Under the pieces are notes generated by a model that made no database searches, had not been told where the DNA came from, and saw only the letters and a list, made by a program, of their open reading frames with translations. Of a DNA stretch of 64,000 nt, positions 23,792 through 34,822 are shown one piece after another; the stretch's first letter is position 1, and the number at the start of each line of letters is the position of its first letter. This DNA comes from Tubiluchus corallicola. Lineage: Eukaryota > Priapulida > Priapulimorpha > Priapulimorphida > Tubiluchidae. The stretch covers positions 1 through 64,000 of the forward strand of contig JAQGDQ010000151.1 in the NCBI GenBank assembly GCA_030141605.1, written 5' to 3'. The translations under genes and the position numbers were made by a program.

Positions 23792-25130
23792 TGGGGATTT
23801 GGAAAAGACGCCTAAAGTTTACAGAATGACTGTACATGTATTTGGGGGTGTATGGTGTCCGAGCATAACCACCTTCTCACTTCAAAGAACCGCCAAGGAG
23901 AACCGCAGTTTGTATGAAGAATCGGTCATCCAGACAATTCTTAGGAACTTCTATGTAGACGATTGTTTGTCCTCCTTTAAGACGAATGAGGAAGCTATCC
24001 ATACTGTTCAACAGTTATTAGAGCTTCTGCATCTCGGCGGATTTCACTTGACCAAGTGGAGCAGCAATAGTAAACAGGTTATCCAGTCCATACCCCCAGA
24101 TGAAAGAGGAAAGCAGATCAAGGATCTAGATTTAGAAGCCAGCTCTTTACCCACTGAAAAGGTGCTCGGAATCTGCTGGAACATGGAAACTGACATGCTC
24201 ACCATCCAGATTAAAGACAAGATCAAGCCAGCAACCCGTCGAGGACTTCTGAGCTTACTGTCTTCAGTATATGATCCGCTTGGTATGTATATTGAATGCA
24301 AATATCCTTCAAGCTAAGCTACTATTCCAAGAAGAATGCCGGCAAGGCAAAGGCTGGGATGATGAACTTCAGCCTCAAGTAAGGAGACAGTGGACAAACT
24401 GGCTATCTGTGTTGCAGAATTTGCAAGCAGTTCAACTTGACCGCTGTTATACACCTTCACAGTTTGGAGATGTAGAGGTATACCAACTGCATCATTTTTC
24501 AGATGCCTCTGAAAAGGCATATGGAACTGTGACTTACCTTCGAATGACAAATTCATCTGGAGATGTATTATGCAGTTTCGTCATAAGCAAATCCCGTCTT
24601 GCGCCTTTAAGAGGTGGAATATCAATGCCTCGTCTGGAGCTTTCAGCTGCTGTGCTGTCAGCCAAGATAGATCACATGCTAAGGAAGGAATTCACCATAA
24701 AACTAGCTGAATCAGTTTTCTGGACCGATAGCACCATCACTTTGGGATACATAAACAATATATCCGCCCGATATAAAACATTTGTGTCAAATAGAGTGGC
24801 AATCATCCATGACTTGTCTTCACCACATCAGTGGCGTCATGTGCCTGGAAATGAAAACCCTGCCAATGATGCGTCTAGGGGTCTGCCTGCAGATAAACTT
24901 GTAGCTGATACACGTTGGCTGCATGGACCTTCCTTTTTGTATGAACCAGAAGCCAGCTGGCCATGTTTCAAAGTAGAAAGGGCAATAGAAATTTCTGATC
25001 CAGAACTAAAGAAAAATCAGTCACAGGCTTATGCAGCTGTTTGTCGACATGATGATGTTATAGACAAGCTGTACCAACATTACAGTTCTTTCTATCTTTC
25101 TACAGGCTAAAGAAAGCAGTGGCATGGTTG
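23526..25130 (+). repeat. RT/RNase H tandem duplication, copy 1
   Basis: Bases 23526-25130 are repeated head to tail at 25131-26750. The junction ...GCATGGTTG|AAAATAACG... joins the end of RNase H to the middle of RT with one shared base. The last ~350 bases are identical between copies. Copy 1 lacks 29 bp after CAGGTGAG (near 23775) and has 4 extra bases (TATG-like duplication) near 24283. Both break the frame. Confidence 0.9.
23799..25110 (+). pseudogene. RT second half and RNase H, copy 1 (frameshifted)
   Basis: Two open frames (23799-24317 and 24271-25110) carry the rest of RT and RNase H. They include the catalytic FYVDDCLSSF motif at about 23951, the STVYDPLG-type segment at about 24258 (SSVYDPLG), the LHHFSDASEKAYG block, LAPLRGGISMPRLELSA, FWTDSTITLGY and a PGNENPANDASRG block. 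The frames meet at a 4-bp insertion near 24283. The stop at 25108-25110 comes from an 8-bp tandem duplication (TCTTTCTA twice) shared with copy 2. Catalytic residues look intact, but the reading frame is not continuous. Confidence 0.82.
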
Positions 25131-26730
25131 AAAATAACGACATTGGAATACCCGGAAAGGTGTGGTATCTACCCCACTTTGCAGTTCACCAAGAATCTCG
25201 TCCAGAAAAAACCAGAGTTGTGTTTGATTGTCGAGCCAGTTTTGCAGGAACTACATTGAACAAGGTTGTTCTACAAGGTCCTGATCTTACAAATAAGCTG
25301 CTGGGTGTATTGTTAAGATTCAGAGAAAATCCAATAGCAGTCACAGCAGATATACAGAAGATGTTTTATCAGGTGAGGGTGCCTCCTAAAGATCGGAATG
25401 TCCTGAGATTCCTATGGTGGCCTGATGGGGATTTGTTTACAGTTTAAGAATGACTATACATGTATTTGGGGGTGTATGGTGTCCGAGCATAGCCACCTTC
25501 TCACTCCAAAGAACCGCCAAGGAGAACCGCAGTTTGTATGAAGAATCGGTCGTCCAGACAATTCTTAGGAACTTCTATGTAGACGATTGTTTGTCCTCCT
25601 TTAAGACGAATGAGGAAGCTATTCATACTGTTCAGCAGTTATTAGAGCTTCTGCATCTTGGCGGATTTCACTTGACCAAGTGGAGCAGCAATAGTAAACA
25701 GGTTATCCAGTCCATAGCCCCAGATGAAAGAGGAAAGCAGATCAAGGATCTAGATTTAGAAGCCAGCTCTTTACCCACTGAAAAGGTGCTCGGAATCTGC
25801 TGGAACATGGAAACTGACATGTTCACCATCCAGATTAAAGACAAGATCAAGCCAGCAACCCGCCGAGGACTTCAGAGCTTACTGTCTTCAGTATATGATC
25901 CGCTTGGTATATTGAATCCAAATATCCTTCAAGCTAAGTTACTATTCCAAGAAGAATGCCGGCAAGGCAAAGGCTGGGATGATGAACTTCAGCCTCAAGT
26001 AAGGAGACAATGGATAAACTGGCTATCCGAGTTGCAGAATTTGCAAGCAGTTCAACTTGACCGCTGTTATACACCTTCACAGTTTGGAGATGTAGAGGTA
26101 TACCAACTACATCATTTTTTAGATGCCTCTGAAAAGGCATATGGAACTGTGACTTACCTTCGAATGACAAATTCATCTGGAGATGTATTATGCAGTTTCG
26201 TCATAAGCAAATCCCGTCTTGCGCCTTTAAGAGGTGGAATATCAATGCCTCGTCTGGAGCTTTCAGCTGCTGTGCTGTCAGCCAAGATAGATCACATGCT
26301 AAGGAAGGAATTCACCATAAAACTAACTGAATCAGTTTTCTGGATCGATAGCACCATCACTTTGGGATACATAAACAATGTATCCGCGCGATATAAAACA
26401 TTTGTGTCAAATAGAGTGGCAATCATCCATGACTTGTCTTCACCACATCAGTGGCGTCATGTGCCTGGAAATGAAAACCCTGCCAATGATGCGTCTAGGG
26501 GTCTGCCTGCAGATAAACTTGTAGCTGATACACGTTGGCTGCATGGACCTTCCTTTTTGTATGAACCAGAAGCCAGCTGGCCATGTTTCAAAGTAGAAAG
26601 GGCAATAGAAATTTCTGATCCAGAACTAAAGAAAAATCAGTCACAGGCTTATGCAGCTGTTTGTCGACATGATGATGTTATAGACAAGCTGTACCAACAT
26701 TACAGTTCTTTCTATCTTTCTACAGGCTAA
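25124..26730 (+). pseudogene. RT and RNase H, copy 2
   Basis: This copy starts inside RT (frame 25124-25447). It keeps the 29 bp that copy 1 lost (the [17 protein letters not shown] segment), but has its own indel near 25434-25446 that places a stop before the next frame (25450-26730). It retains FYVDDCLSSF and an uninterrupted RT-thumb/RNase H reading frame. Two substitutions next to RNase H acidic residues are visible: HHFLDASE for HHFSDASE, and FWIDST for FWTDST. It ends at the same 8-bp duplication as copy 1. Confidence 0.82.
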
Positions 26731-26750
26731 AGAAAGCAGTGGCATGGTTG
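25131..26750 (+). repeat. RT/RNase H tandem duplication, copy 2
   Basis: This is the head-to-tail second copy of 23526-25130. It is 15 bp longer net, because of the different indels in the two copies. Its right edge is defined by GGCATGGTTG followed by the unique sequence TTACGCTTG. Confidence 0.9.
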
Positions 26751-28166
26751 TTACGCTTGAAAGAGATCCTAAGAAATAGGCTTGGAAATCAACCAATCCA
26801 GCAAGCAAGATCCAACTTGACAGTAGAAGAACTGAAAGCCGCTGAGAATGCCATTATCAAGCACATCCAAAGATGTTACTTCTCTGAGGAATATGAAAGC
26901 TTGTCTATGGGACAACCGCTTCACAAAAGAAGTAAAATAGCTGCTTTAGATCCATACATCTCTACTGATGATACAATAAGAGTCGGTGGTCGACTCACTA
27001 GAGCATTTATCTGTGAGACTGCAAAGCATCCAGTGATTATTCCCAAGGATCACCAAGTTGCCACTTTGATTATTAGAAACTGTCATGAACAAAACGGCCA
27101 TGCCGGGCGAGAACACGTGGTGGCACTTATAAGGACTTCCTATTGGATTATTGGAATCAGGCCTCTAACTAAAAGAGTTCTTCGTGCCTGTCGCATTTGT
27201 CGTCGATTATTCGGGAAGTCGATGCAGCAAAAAATGTCTGATCTCCCAGTAGATCGCATCACGGGAGGTCGTGCCTTCAGCTCAGTTGGCATAGACTGTT
27301 TTGGTCCCTTTGAAGTGGTGAGAGGAAGAACAAGAGTAAAACGTTATGGTTGCATTTTTACCTGTGCCGCCATAAGAGCTGTGCATCTTGAAGTACTTGC
27401 CTCTATGGAGACTGATTCATTTATCCAAGCCTTGCACAGGTTCATTGCTAGCAGAGGTAAACCTGACATACTAAGATCTGACAGGGGAACTAACTTTACT
27501 GGTGCCGAAAAGGAACTACGGCAATCATTACAAGAGCTCGACCAAGAAAAGATCCACTGCAGCTTAAGACAGATGAACATCCAATGGATCTTCAATCCAC
27601 CCACAGCGTCACACTTTGGAGGGTTTTGGGAACGACTTATAAGATCCGTCAGGCGAATACTTGCGGGAGTGCTAAATCAACAGACAGTTGACGATGAGAG
27701 GTTAGCCACTCTCTTTTGTCTTGTAGAGTCCATACTAAACAGCAGACCACTTACAGTCACGTCAAGTGATTTCAGAGATGCCGAACCACTAACTCCGAAC
27801 CATCTGTTATTATTGCACTCCAACTCATTGTCAGCTCCTGGTATCTTCTCAATAGCTGACAGATACAAAAGAAAATGGCGCCAGACACAGTATGTTGCCG
27901 AACTTTTCTGGTCAAGATGGTATAAGGAATACCTTCCAACATTGCAATCCAGAACAAGATGGCTGAGAAAGCATAACAACTTGAAAGTTGGAGATGTAGT
28001 TCTCATTTGTGACAAAGTTCCCAGGAATCAGTGGGTTCTTGGATGTGTTGATGATGTTCATGCTAGTGATGATGGGATTATTCGATCTGTTACAGTAAAA
28101 GCCAGTAACAATGCTTCTTTAGTACGCCCCATTACTAAATTATGTTTAATTGAGAGCCTCGGATAG
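26739..28166 (+). CDS. Integrase and C-terminal domain of the BEL/Pao element
   Basis: An open frame of 475 codons continues the polyprotein after the RNase H frameshift. It has a linker ending RVGGRLTRAF, an HHCC zinc-binding region (HEQNGHAG, SYWIIG, CRICRR, residues about 115-153), the integrase core with all three acidic residues in GIDCFGPF, LRSDRGTNF and GGFWERLIRS, and a DUF5641-like tail (LKVGDVVLICDKVPRNQWVLG). No stops or frameshifts are visible, so this integrase looks chemically competent. The ATG at 26739 is only the first Met of the open stretch. In the ancestral element this was part of one Pol frame. Confidence 0.85.
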   Translation: MAWLLRLKEILRNRLGNQPIQQARSNLTVEELKAAENAIIKHIQRCYFSEEYESLSMGQPLHKRSKIAALDPYISTDDTIRVGGRLTRAFICETAKHPVIIPKDHQVATLIIRNCHEQNGHAGREHVVALIRTSYWIIGIRPLTKRVLRACRICRRLFGKSMQQKMSDLPVDRITGGRAFSSVGIDCFGPFEVVRGRTRVKRYGCIFTCAAIRAVHLEVLASMETDSFIQALHRFIASRGKPDILRSDRGTNFTGAEKELRQSLQELDQEKIHCSLRQMNIQWIFNPPTASHFGGFWERLIRSVRRILAGVLNQQTVDDERLATLFCLVESILNSRPLTVTSSDFRDAEPLTPNHLLLLHSNSLSAPGIFSIADRYKRKWRQTQYVAELFWSRWYKEYLPTLQSRTRWLRKHNNLKVGDVVLICDKVPRNQWVLGCVDDVHASDDGIIRSVTVKASNNASLVRPITKLCLIESLG

Positions 28167-28247
28167 AAGCTCGTAGCAATATTTTTGTTATACTGTTTTG
28201 TTATAGGCATTATAAATAACTACTGTAAATGGAGTAAAACCCCATTT

Positions 28248-28257
28248 AAGGGGGGAG
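28248..28257 (+). promoter_or_regulatory. Polypurine tract before the 3' LTR
   Basis: AAGGGGGGAG lies directly before the 3' LTR start TGTTAAGG. This is the expected position and composition for the plus-strand primer of reverse transcription. Confidence 0.8.
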
Positions 28258-28603
28258 TGTTAAGGCCAGTGTGAACCTGACTTAATAAATTTTAATTTTG
28301 TAGCGAAGGTGGCTCCATCTAGCTAGACAGTTTGAAGTGTGGGCATTGACCTAGTTACGTTTTTTCATTTATGCTGTGAACATGTGAGTGAACATGTGTC
28401 TTGTAGAAGCTAGTGAAATTTTCATTTAGATATATGCCGCAACGATGTAAGTTTACTTCTATTAATTTTTATTTTGATTTATTCATTGATATTTATGAAT
28501 GGACTAAACTATGTAACAATCTATCTAAATTAGCTTTCTATTTTTTTTGTTTAAAATGTTGCAGAAATAAAGATCAGTGGTTTATCTCTCAGAGACACTA
28601 ACA
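28258..28603 (+). repeat. 3' LTR of the glycogenin-bearing BEL/Pao element
   Basis: It is 346 bp, beginning TGTTAAGGCC and ending CTAACA. It is homologous to 18951-19344 with several insertions, deletions and substitutions. It supplies the AATAAA in the block GCAGAAATAAAGATC. Confidence 0.85.
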
Positions 28604-29669
28604 CAGAGCATGTGGTTTAAAAACAAAAAAAAACCACTAGGTCATTCAAGTAATAAATTAAACAATTTGACTATGGTTATATAATGCAACCGCACATTCT
28701 ACATTATACTAGGCTTAGAATCATTAGAAAGAAAATAGTTGGGACAAAACCCAAAACATTGTAAGCTGATCAAACAAGTCTGGGTAAATGTATTACCAAT
28801 AATCTAAACAAGAAATTAACTTTACCTAACGTAATAAAATTAAAACGATCTAACAGTTACATTAGCTTGCATCTCAGTCAGTGGCATTAGAACAGTGCTG
28901 TTCCAAAGGTGTAGTGTGATGCTTCAGATCTTCCAAACTAAACTATATTACTCCCTCCGGTCAGTTTTATGAAAACTCAGCCATCACCGGTCCATGTGGT
29001 TCACTTTTTCATGTTTGCCATCTCCCTTGTATGTTTATAGATGCGAGCACTTAAACCCAACAAGGTTTGTAAATTCTGTTGTTGTTCTTGCTTCATCCTT
29101 TATCTCTCTTTCGTTCATTAACATATGGAGTGCAGTAAGTTGACTCAAAATTTTGTCCAATTTTTGGTCCTGAGTTCTATGGTTCTAACTTATACGGTTT
29201 CAATATGTGAAATAATATTCATGTCTTCTGATTGTTTATTAGCTGACCATAATGAGCTTTGTTTATCGTCTTGCTTTGGCATTTCTCATATTATTCAGTA
29301 CGAACGTATCATCAGTATCAAAAGCGTAAACACTCATAAGTAATAGCCGTAATACATGTAAAACACGACTCCAACTAGCTATCGCATAGTGCGAGAGGTA
29401 CAGTATCGCACTAGGTGAAGCACATGTCTGCCCGCTGTGCTGGCTCAAATCTGACTATCAGCAGTACTAATTAACAGTAGTCTTATTTCTTGAAGTACGG
29501 ACCTGTCTAATTATTTCACTCAAGCATAACAAAGACTGCAAAACAATGCGTACAGTCAGGGCTCCTTGATGCGATTCCTCTAGTCTAGTGAGTGATTTAC
29601 GGGATTACTCATCTAAAGAACAAGCTTGTGAATTGGTCTGTCATATACAAATTTGTGGTCCTTATTTCA
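28604..29669. other. Non-coding stretch between retrotransposons
   Basis: No gene was recognised. Only short chance frames are present. The sequence is moderately AT-rich. Confidence 0.4.
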
Positions 29670-31205
29670 ACCTTACGTACAATGATCCTCTCCAGGATAA
29701 GCTTCTGTGACTCTTGGCATGGGCCAATGACATCGTGGCAGGGTTTCATCAACCTTTAGAACTGTCGCCAATACATAGGTTTCTTTAGCGCTGTATCCAG
29801 TTTTGCCTTTTTTGGAGTATAAGGAGGAATTTCTTATGTATAAGTAGGAATTTCTTATGTCAGGACTTTCAAAACTCGTTTGCAAGGAACTAAACTCGCC
29901 TCCATTGTCGGTGACGATACAAGTCTCTCAGAAAATGTCCAGGTGGTGGAGAAACAACATCTGCCTTTAGAGTAAGAATCTGACTCTACTCTACTGACAA
30001 AAGGCATTGCTTACATAAATTCACAGGATACACTATTTTCCTAGAAAGACGAGCTTTCCAAATACAACCACCCATGTGAGTCAGAGCATCTTTGTCTATA
30101 AATAGATCCAGTCGGCAGAGTGAACTACTTTTCTTCACTTGTGAAGTAGACCGCTTATTGCTTGAAAGGCTTGTGCCACTCCAAAAAAGCAAACTCCTCA
30201 GAAAATGCTTGCCTTTGTACAAAACCTAAATTTCCTTTTTCTGCCTCTCGCATTTCATCAACAGTGACTGGAACTTAGGTATTGCATATTGCATTTCTTT
30301 TAGTACTGCATTCTAACAGCTTTTTCTTTAAATGTAGGCATACTGCTATCGCTTTTTTAGCCTTGTACCAACTAGAAAACAAATTCAACTGGGATAGGAT
30401 ATCAGGCAATGCAACTGCTCGTGTTTTATGACTAGCTTTTCTAACCTTTTGGATCTAAGCCAGGAAAAGATTGACTAGGTAGTGGAGCTATGGCTTGAAG
30501 AATTGGAGGGCCTTTCTACTCAGCTCATTGTGCATCAATTCACTGGCTGTTGAACCTCGTGAAGCTATGTCAGCCGGATTGTCAGAAGTGCTAATATGCC
30601 TCCATTATATTGGGGATGTATGCTCTCTAATTTTTTCAACTCGGTTTGCCACATAGCATAGTGAAATCATTTAGATTCGTTGGAGATGTAGCCTAAGGCT
30701 ATATTGCTGTTTGACCAATAGTAGTGGTGCTTGACCAGATTATGAAAAAACTGGAGCTCCTCGTCCAGAAAAACACTATTTTTAACTGCTGTGGCGGCAG
30801 CAATGAGCTCTAATAGTAATAGTAATAGACTTCGTAAGGGCAACTCGAGATTTTGTCATTACTACGGATGTAGCAACCAATTATTAACTACACTCACCAT
30901 AACCACTCAAAAGCAGGTGTCGGAAAAATGGTGTAGTTCTACATACTTAACAGTGCCGTAATTCTGTGGCTTGTAACACCTGGGAATCTTAAGTTGCAAT
31001 CACGTCATTTCGCCACTTAGTCCATTGATGTCTAACATCATCATTTAGTGGCTCATCTCAGTCATGTCCATCATGGGATATATCTTGCAGATATTTTCGG
31101 CCAATATATATTAAAGGGGAAACTACGCCTAGACAATCAAAGAGAACTTACTGCTGACAAGATTCCTCTCCAAGTAAGTGGTTTGTAACTGGTAAGAAAT
31201 ATTGC
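29670..31205 (-). mobile_element. BEL/Pao remnant on the minus strand (RT thumb to tail, integrase core deleted)
   Basis: Reading from 31205 downward, the minus strand shows in order the RT thumb (LTWRGILSAVSSL, then DCLGVVSPLIYIGRK), the DVRHQWTKWRNDV segment, IPRCYKPQNYGTVKYVELHHFSD, an RNase H core (LELIAAATAVK, YYWSNSNIALGYISNESK, YVANRVEKIREHT, STSDNPADIASRG), a pre-integrase linker (about 30222-29986, ending PVNLCKQ) and a DUF5641-like end (VDETLPRCHWPMPRVTEAYPGE, about 29780-29690). The integrase zinc-binding and catalytic parts are missing between the last two. Several frameshifts and stops are present. It is a dead copy, divergent from the element at 18951. Confidence 0.72.
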
Positions 31206-31227
31206 ACACTATGGGAGAAATAGCAAA

Positions 31228-34200
31228 ATGTTGGAGAAAACTTCACTTTTGCAACGCTTGCTACCTATAACTACTCCTGAACTTTTTAAAGGTGACAGTG
31301 ACAAGTTAAAATTCTGCCTTTGGGAGGCAAGCTTCGAAAGCTTAATTTCACAAGTGCCTATTCCTGGTGAGATAAATTCACATCACATATGCCACTATTT
31401 GCCACTAGCTGGAGATGCACTGGGTGTTGTAGAACACTATAGGTATTTGCTGGGTGACCCAGTATCTGCTTACTATCAAGCTGGAGAAGAATTGCTTCAA
31501 CGCTATGGTTCAGAAAGCACAATCGCTGCTGAAATAAAGAGGAAAATTCTATACGAGCCCAGGTTGCCAATTGCTGATTTTTTTAAATGAGATGTTAGGA
31601 TTCAGCAATACAATGCTAGGGCTAAGTATTTTTAATTATCCATCTTATGTAATATATATATATATAAATTTCCATTATTGTGGATGAGTACTAAGTGGAA
31701 AAAGGAAGTAGCAAGTTATAAAGAGAATTATGGTTCAGCAATGCACCCTCAGTTTAAAGATCTTGTACAGTTTGTTAACAAACAGGCTAATACAGGTAAC
31801 CTTCCTGAGTACCTTGATAATGAAGATAATAAGAATGATAATCGAAAGGACAATGTACGTAAACAGTGCAAACTAGCTGGTTCTTACAGGTGCTCAGACA
31901 GTAGAGTTTTTAGTACCAGTGTTAACAAACTAGAGTTACCAAATACTGCTGTATGCAATGTAACTTTGTCTACTAATTTTACTCAGTCGTCTGTCTAACG
32001 TGGCCCAGTGTGTAACCAGAAACATGATCTGGAAGTACTTCTACTCAAGTTCGCTTCGTGTATGATGCTAGTGAGAAGAACAAAGCTGACGGTAAAAGCT
32101 TGAACAACCTAATACATGCTGGACCATATCTACTTACTAACCTGGTTGGAATTTTACTACGTTTTCGCCTTTTTGAAATCATCATGCTAGCAGACATTGA
32201 AGAAGCATTCCATCAAGCTTCACTAGTGGAAGAGACAGAGATACTGTCAGATTTCTATGGCTGAAAGATCCATCACAGCCTGATGGACAACATCAAGGTA
32301 TATTGCCTTACCAGACTTCCATTTAGTGTCAATGCATCTCCATTTTTACTACTAGCTACTATCACTTACAAGGAGAAGACCCTATGGAGATATTCCAGTC
32401 AGCAAAGAACATACAATATGGCAGCAATGAATTTACGCCAGTGGCTTTCAAATGATCTCAAGTTTAATGAAGCCTACCACAATGGGACCATCCACAAGGT
32501 ACTACAGTGAAAGTACTGAGAATTATTTGTGATGCTGCTAATAATGTAATAAGACTACAGTACAATTTCTACCACTAGAAGTGTATACCAGAAGACCAGC
32601 AATGTAACAGCTTGCTAGACTATATGATCCGCTTGGAATCTACCTGCCAGTAACCATCAAAGGAAAGATTTTGCTACACAGAAGTACGGTCTGGACGAGC
32701 CAGTTACAGTTACGGTTTTAGAGTGACAGAAATTAGAAGAAGAACTGAAAAACATTCCACAAATAACACTTCCATGCAGTGTCATCGTGGATAAACAAGT
32801 TCATGTTCAACTACTATGTCTCACAGATGCCAGTAAAGATGCAGGTGCATATATTCATCAACGTTTAGATAACCACGTTATATCCTCATTAACATTTGCG
32901 AAGTCTCAGGTAGCGACATTGAGAGTTAGTCAAACTCTACCATGGCTAGAACTAGAAGCCATGGGATGCAGGATGCTTCGATTTGTAGAAAAGCAGATTG
33001 ATCAACCATTGCTAGATAAACACTTATGGACAGAGTCACAAATTGTGCTCTGTTGGATTCACTCAACCAAAGTTTTACTACCCTATATAGAAAGACGCCG
33101 AAGTGAAATAATGTCTATGGATGATATCCAGTTTAGATACATCAACACTAAAGCCAATCCTGCTTATTGGGGCACATGCGGAATCTCAGCAAAGAAATTA
33201 TGTGAGTGCAACTGGATTTGTGGACCAGAATGGTTATCACTAGAGACTGAACAGTGGCCAAAATGGAGTACAAACACCAACATACAGTTGCCAAAGTTGA
33301 GTCATTCAAGAGAAACACTGACAGCTTTAGTTACAGTAATGGAGGAGAGACCTGCCGTTTACCCCTTTGGTATAGATGTTAATAACTTCAGCGACTATGA
33401 CTAGCTCTGAAGAGTAACCAGCTACTGCCAGAGATTCATGGGACAGGTGCCACAAAAAGAAGATACCAGAATCAATAATATCACTGCAGATAAGATGATT
33501 GAAGTACATACGATGTGGATTAAACAAGTTCAACAGGATTGCTTCTCAATCGAATTCAAGCTTCTACACCATGGCAAATTTAATCAACTGATAAAACAAC
33601 TAGGTCTCCACACTGACAAAGGTGTTTTATGCTGGGGGGGGGAAGCTTGCTAATGCAATCACCGATCAATCAATGTTTCCAATTCTGCTACCTAGATGTC
33701 ATTTTACAGAGCTAATCACCACAAAAGCTCACAGGAGAACCTTGCATTCTGGAGTTAAAGCTACTCTAGCTGAGATTTAACAAACAATATTGGATTCCAC
33801 AAGGTTATACAACAGTGTGGAAAACTTTGTCTAAGTGTCTCCTATGCCAAAAGAATCAAGGAGGAACATTCAAACCACCAAAATGGCTCAACTACCAATG
33901 GAACGTCTCTGCAGGGCACCGGCATTTTAATTTACAGGGATGGATTACATAGGACCAATGCTCATTCATGCCAAGCCAGGTGAATATCATGAGAAGAGAT
34001 GGGTAGCATTTTATGCACTTGCTTCACAACACGGGTGGTCCAGTTGGAAATTGTTCAGAATTAGTCAGCAAGGGCCACTGTTCAAGCAATATTTCGCTTC
34101 ATTAGCAGAAGAGGTTGTCCAGCAGTTATCCTGAGTGACAACACTACATATTTCAGGAAGACTGAAGCACTGCTGATGCAATATTTTGCATAACAACGAA

Positions 34201-34822
34201 TCCGCTAGAAATATATTCCCCAGAGGTCACGTGGCGTATGAGTGTCTTGTGGGAGTGATTAAGCAGGCCATGAAGAAAGCTCTGTGGAAAGCTACGTTAA
34301 ACAACAATGGACTGTAAACTCTCATAATGCAGATCAAAAGTCTGATGAACACTAGGCCACTGCTTAACATTTCATCGAGTCCTGAAGAACTCACAATGTT
34401 GACACCAGCTAACTTCATCATGCGTATGGGAAAACTAAGCATTTCTACAACGGACGAAGATGTTTTGGACGATGCAGATGGGCAACCGAAAGCTAGATCA
34501 GTTTTGGAGTGTATGGCATAAGCACTATCTACACTCATTGAGAAAAACCCACCAAGTGCACTTTCGATGGGAACGTGCAGAAATCCCAGGAAAACCTACA
34601 GTTGGAGAAGTTTCCCTGATTCAAGATGCTACTCCACGTGCAACATTGAAGATTGGAAAGATTTTAGACTTCCTACCTTCACAAGATGGCGAGGTGCGCT
34701 TTGTCAGCATCAAGCTCCCAACTGGTTATGTAACGAGAAGAGGGGTGAAAGATTTGGTTCCCTTAGAAACGAGTTTCGAGGCAGGTGAAACTAAAGACAC
34801 TACACAACTGTTGACATGCTGA
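31228..34822 (+). mobile_element. BEL/Pao remnant on the plus strand (Gag to tail)
   Basis: A decayed element runs away from the previous one. Gag (31228-31590, with LPITTPELFKGDSDKLKF) is followed by a fragment of the same region (31678-31998). RT follows (32052-32510, VRFVYDASEK, GPYLLTNLVGILLRFR, MLADIEEAFHQ), then a DPLGIYLPVT segment near 32620 and RNase H (32787-33404, LLCLTDASKDAG, LPWLELEAMG, LWTESQIVLCW). Integrase pieces follow (TLHSGV near 33690, MDYIGPMLIHAKPGEY at 33940, LSDNTTYF near 34132, a VIKQAMKKALWK helix near 34256). The tail is DUF5641-like (PTVGEVSLIQDATPR, 34595-34760). Zinc knuckles, protease and LTRs were not found. Numerous stops and shifts are present. Confidence 0.75.

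Larger units (their letters stand above)
18951..28603 (+). mobile_element. BEL/Pao-type LTR retrotransposon carrying a glycogenin domain in Gag
   Basis: The whole element is 9.65 kb. It comprises a 5' LTR, a leader of about 0.7 kb, a Gag-glycogenin-protease-RT ORF, a duplicated RT/RNase H segment, an integrase ORF, a polypurine tract and a 3' LTR. Both LTRs begin TGTTAAGGCC and end CTAACA. Domain order (Gag, CCHC knuckles, protease, RT, RNase H, integrase, DUF5641-like tail) is that of BEL/Pao. No matching target-site duplication is visible: the left flank is GCCAAG and the right flank is CAGAGC. The two LTRs differ by several indels and more than a dozen substitutions, so the copy is not young or its ends come from different parents. 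No clear primer-binding site was recognised after the 5' LTR. Confidence 0.85.

Noticed and set aside
18941-28613. Target-site duplication for the glycogenin-bearing BEL/Pao element
   Set aside because: The flanks GCCAAG and CAGAGC do not match. No convincing duplication of 4-6 bp is visible.
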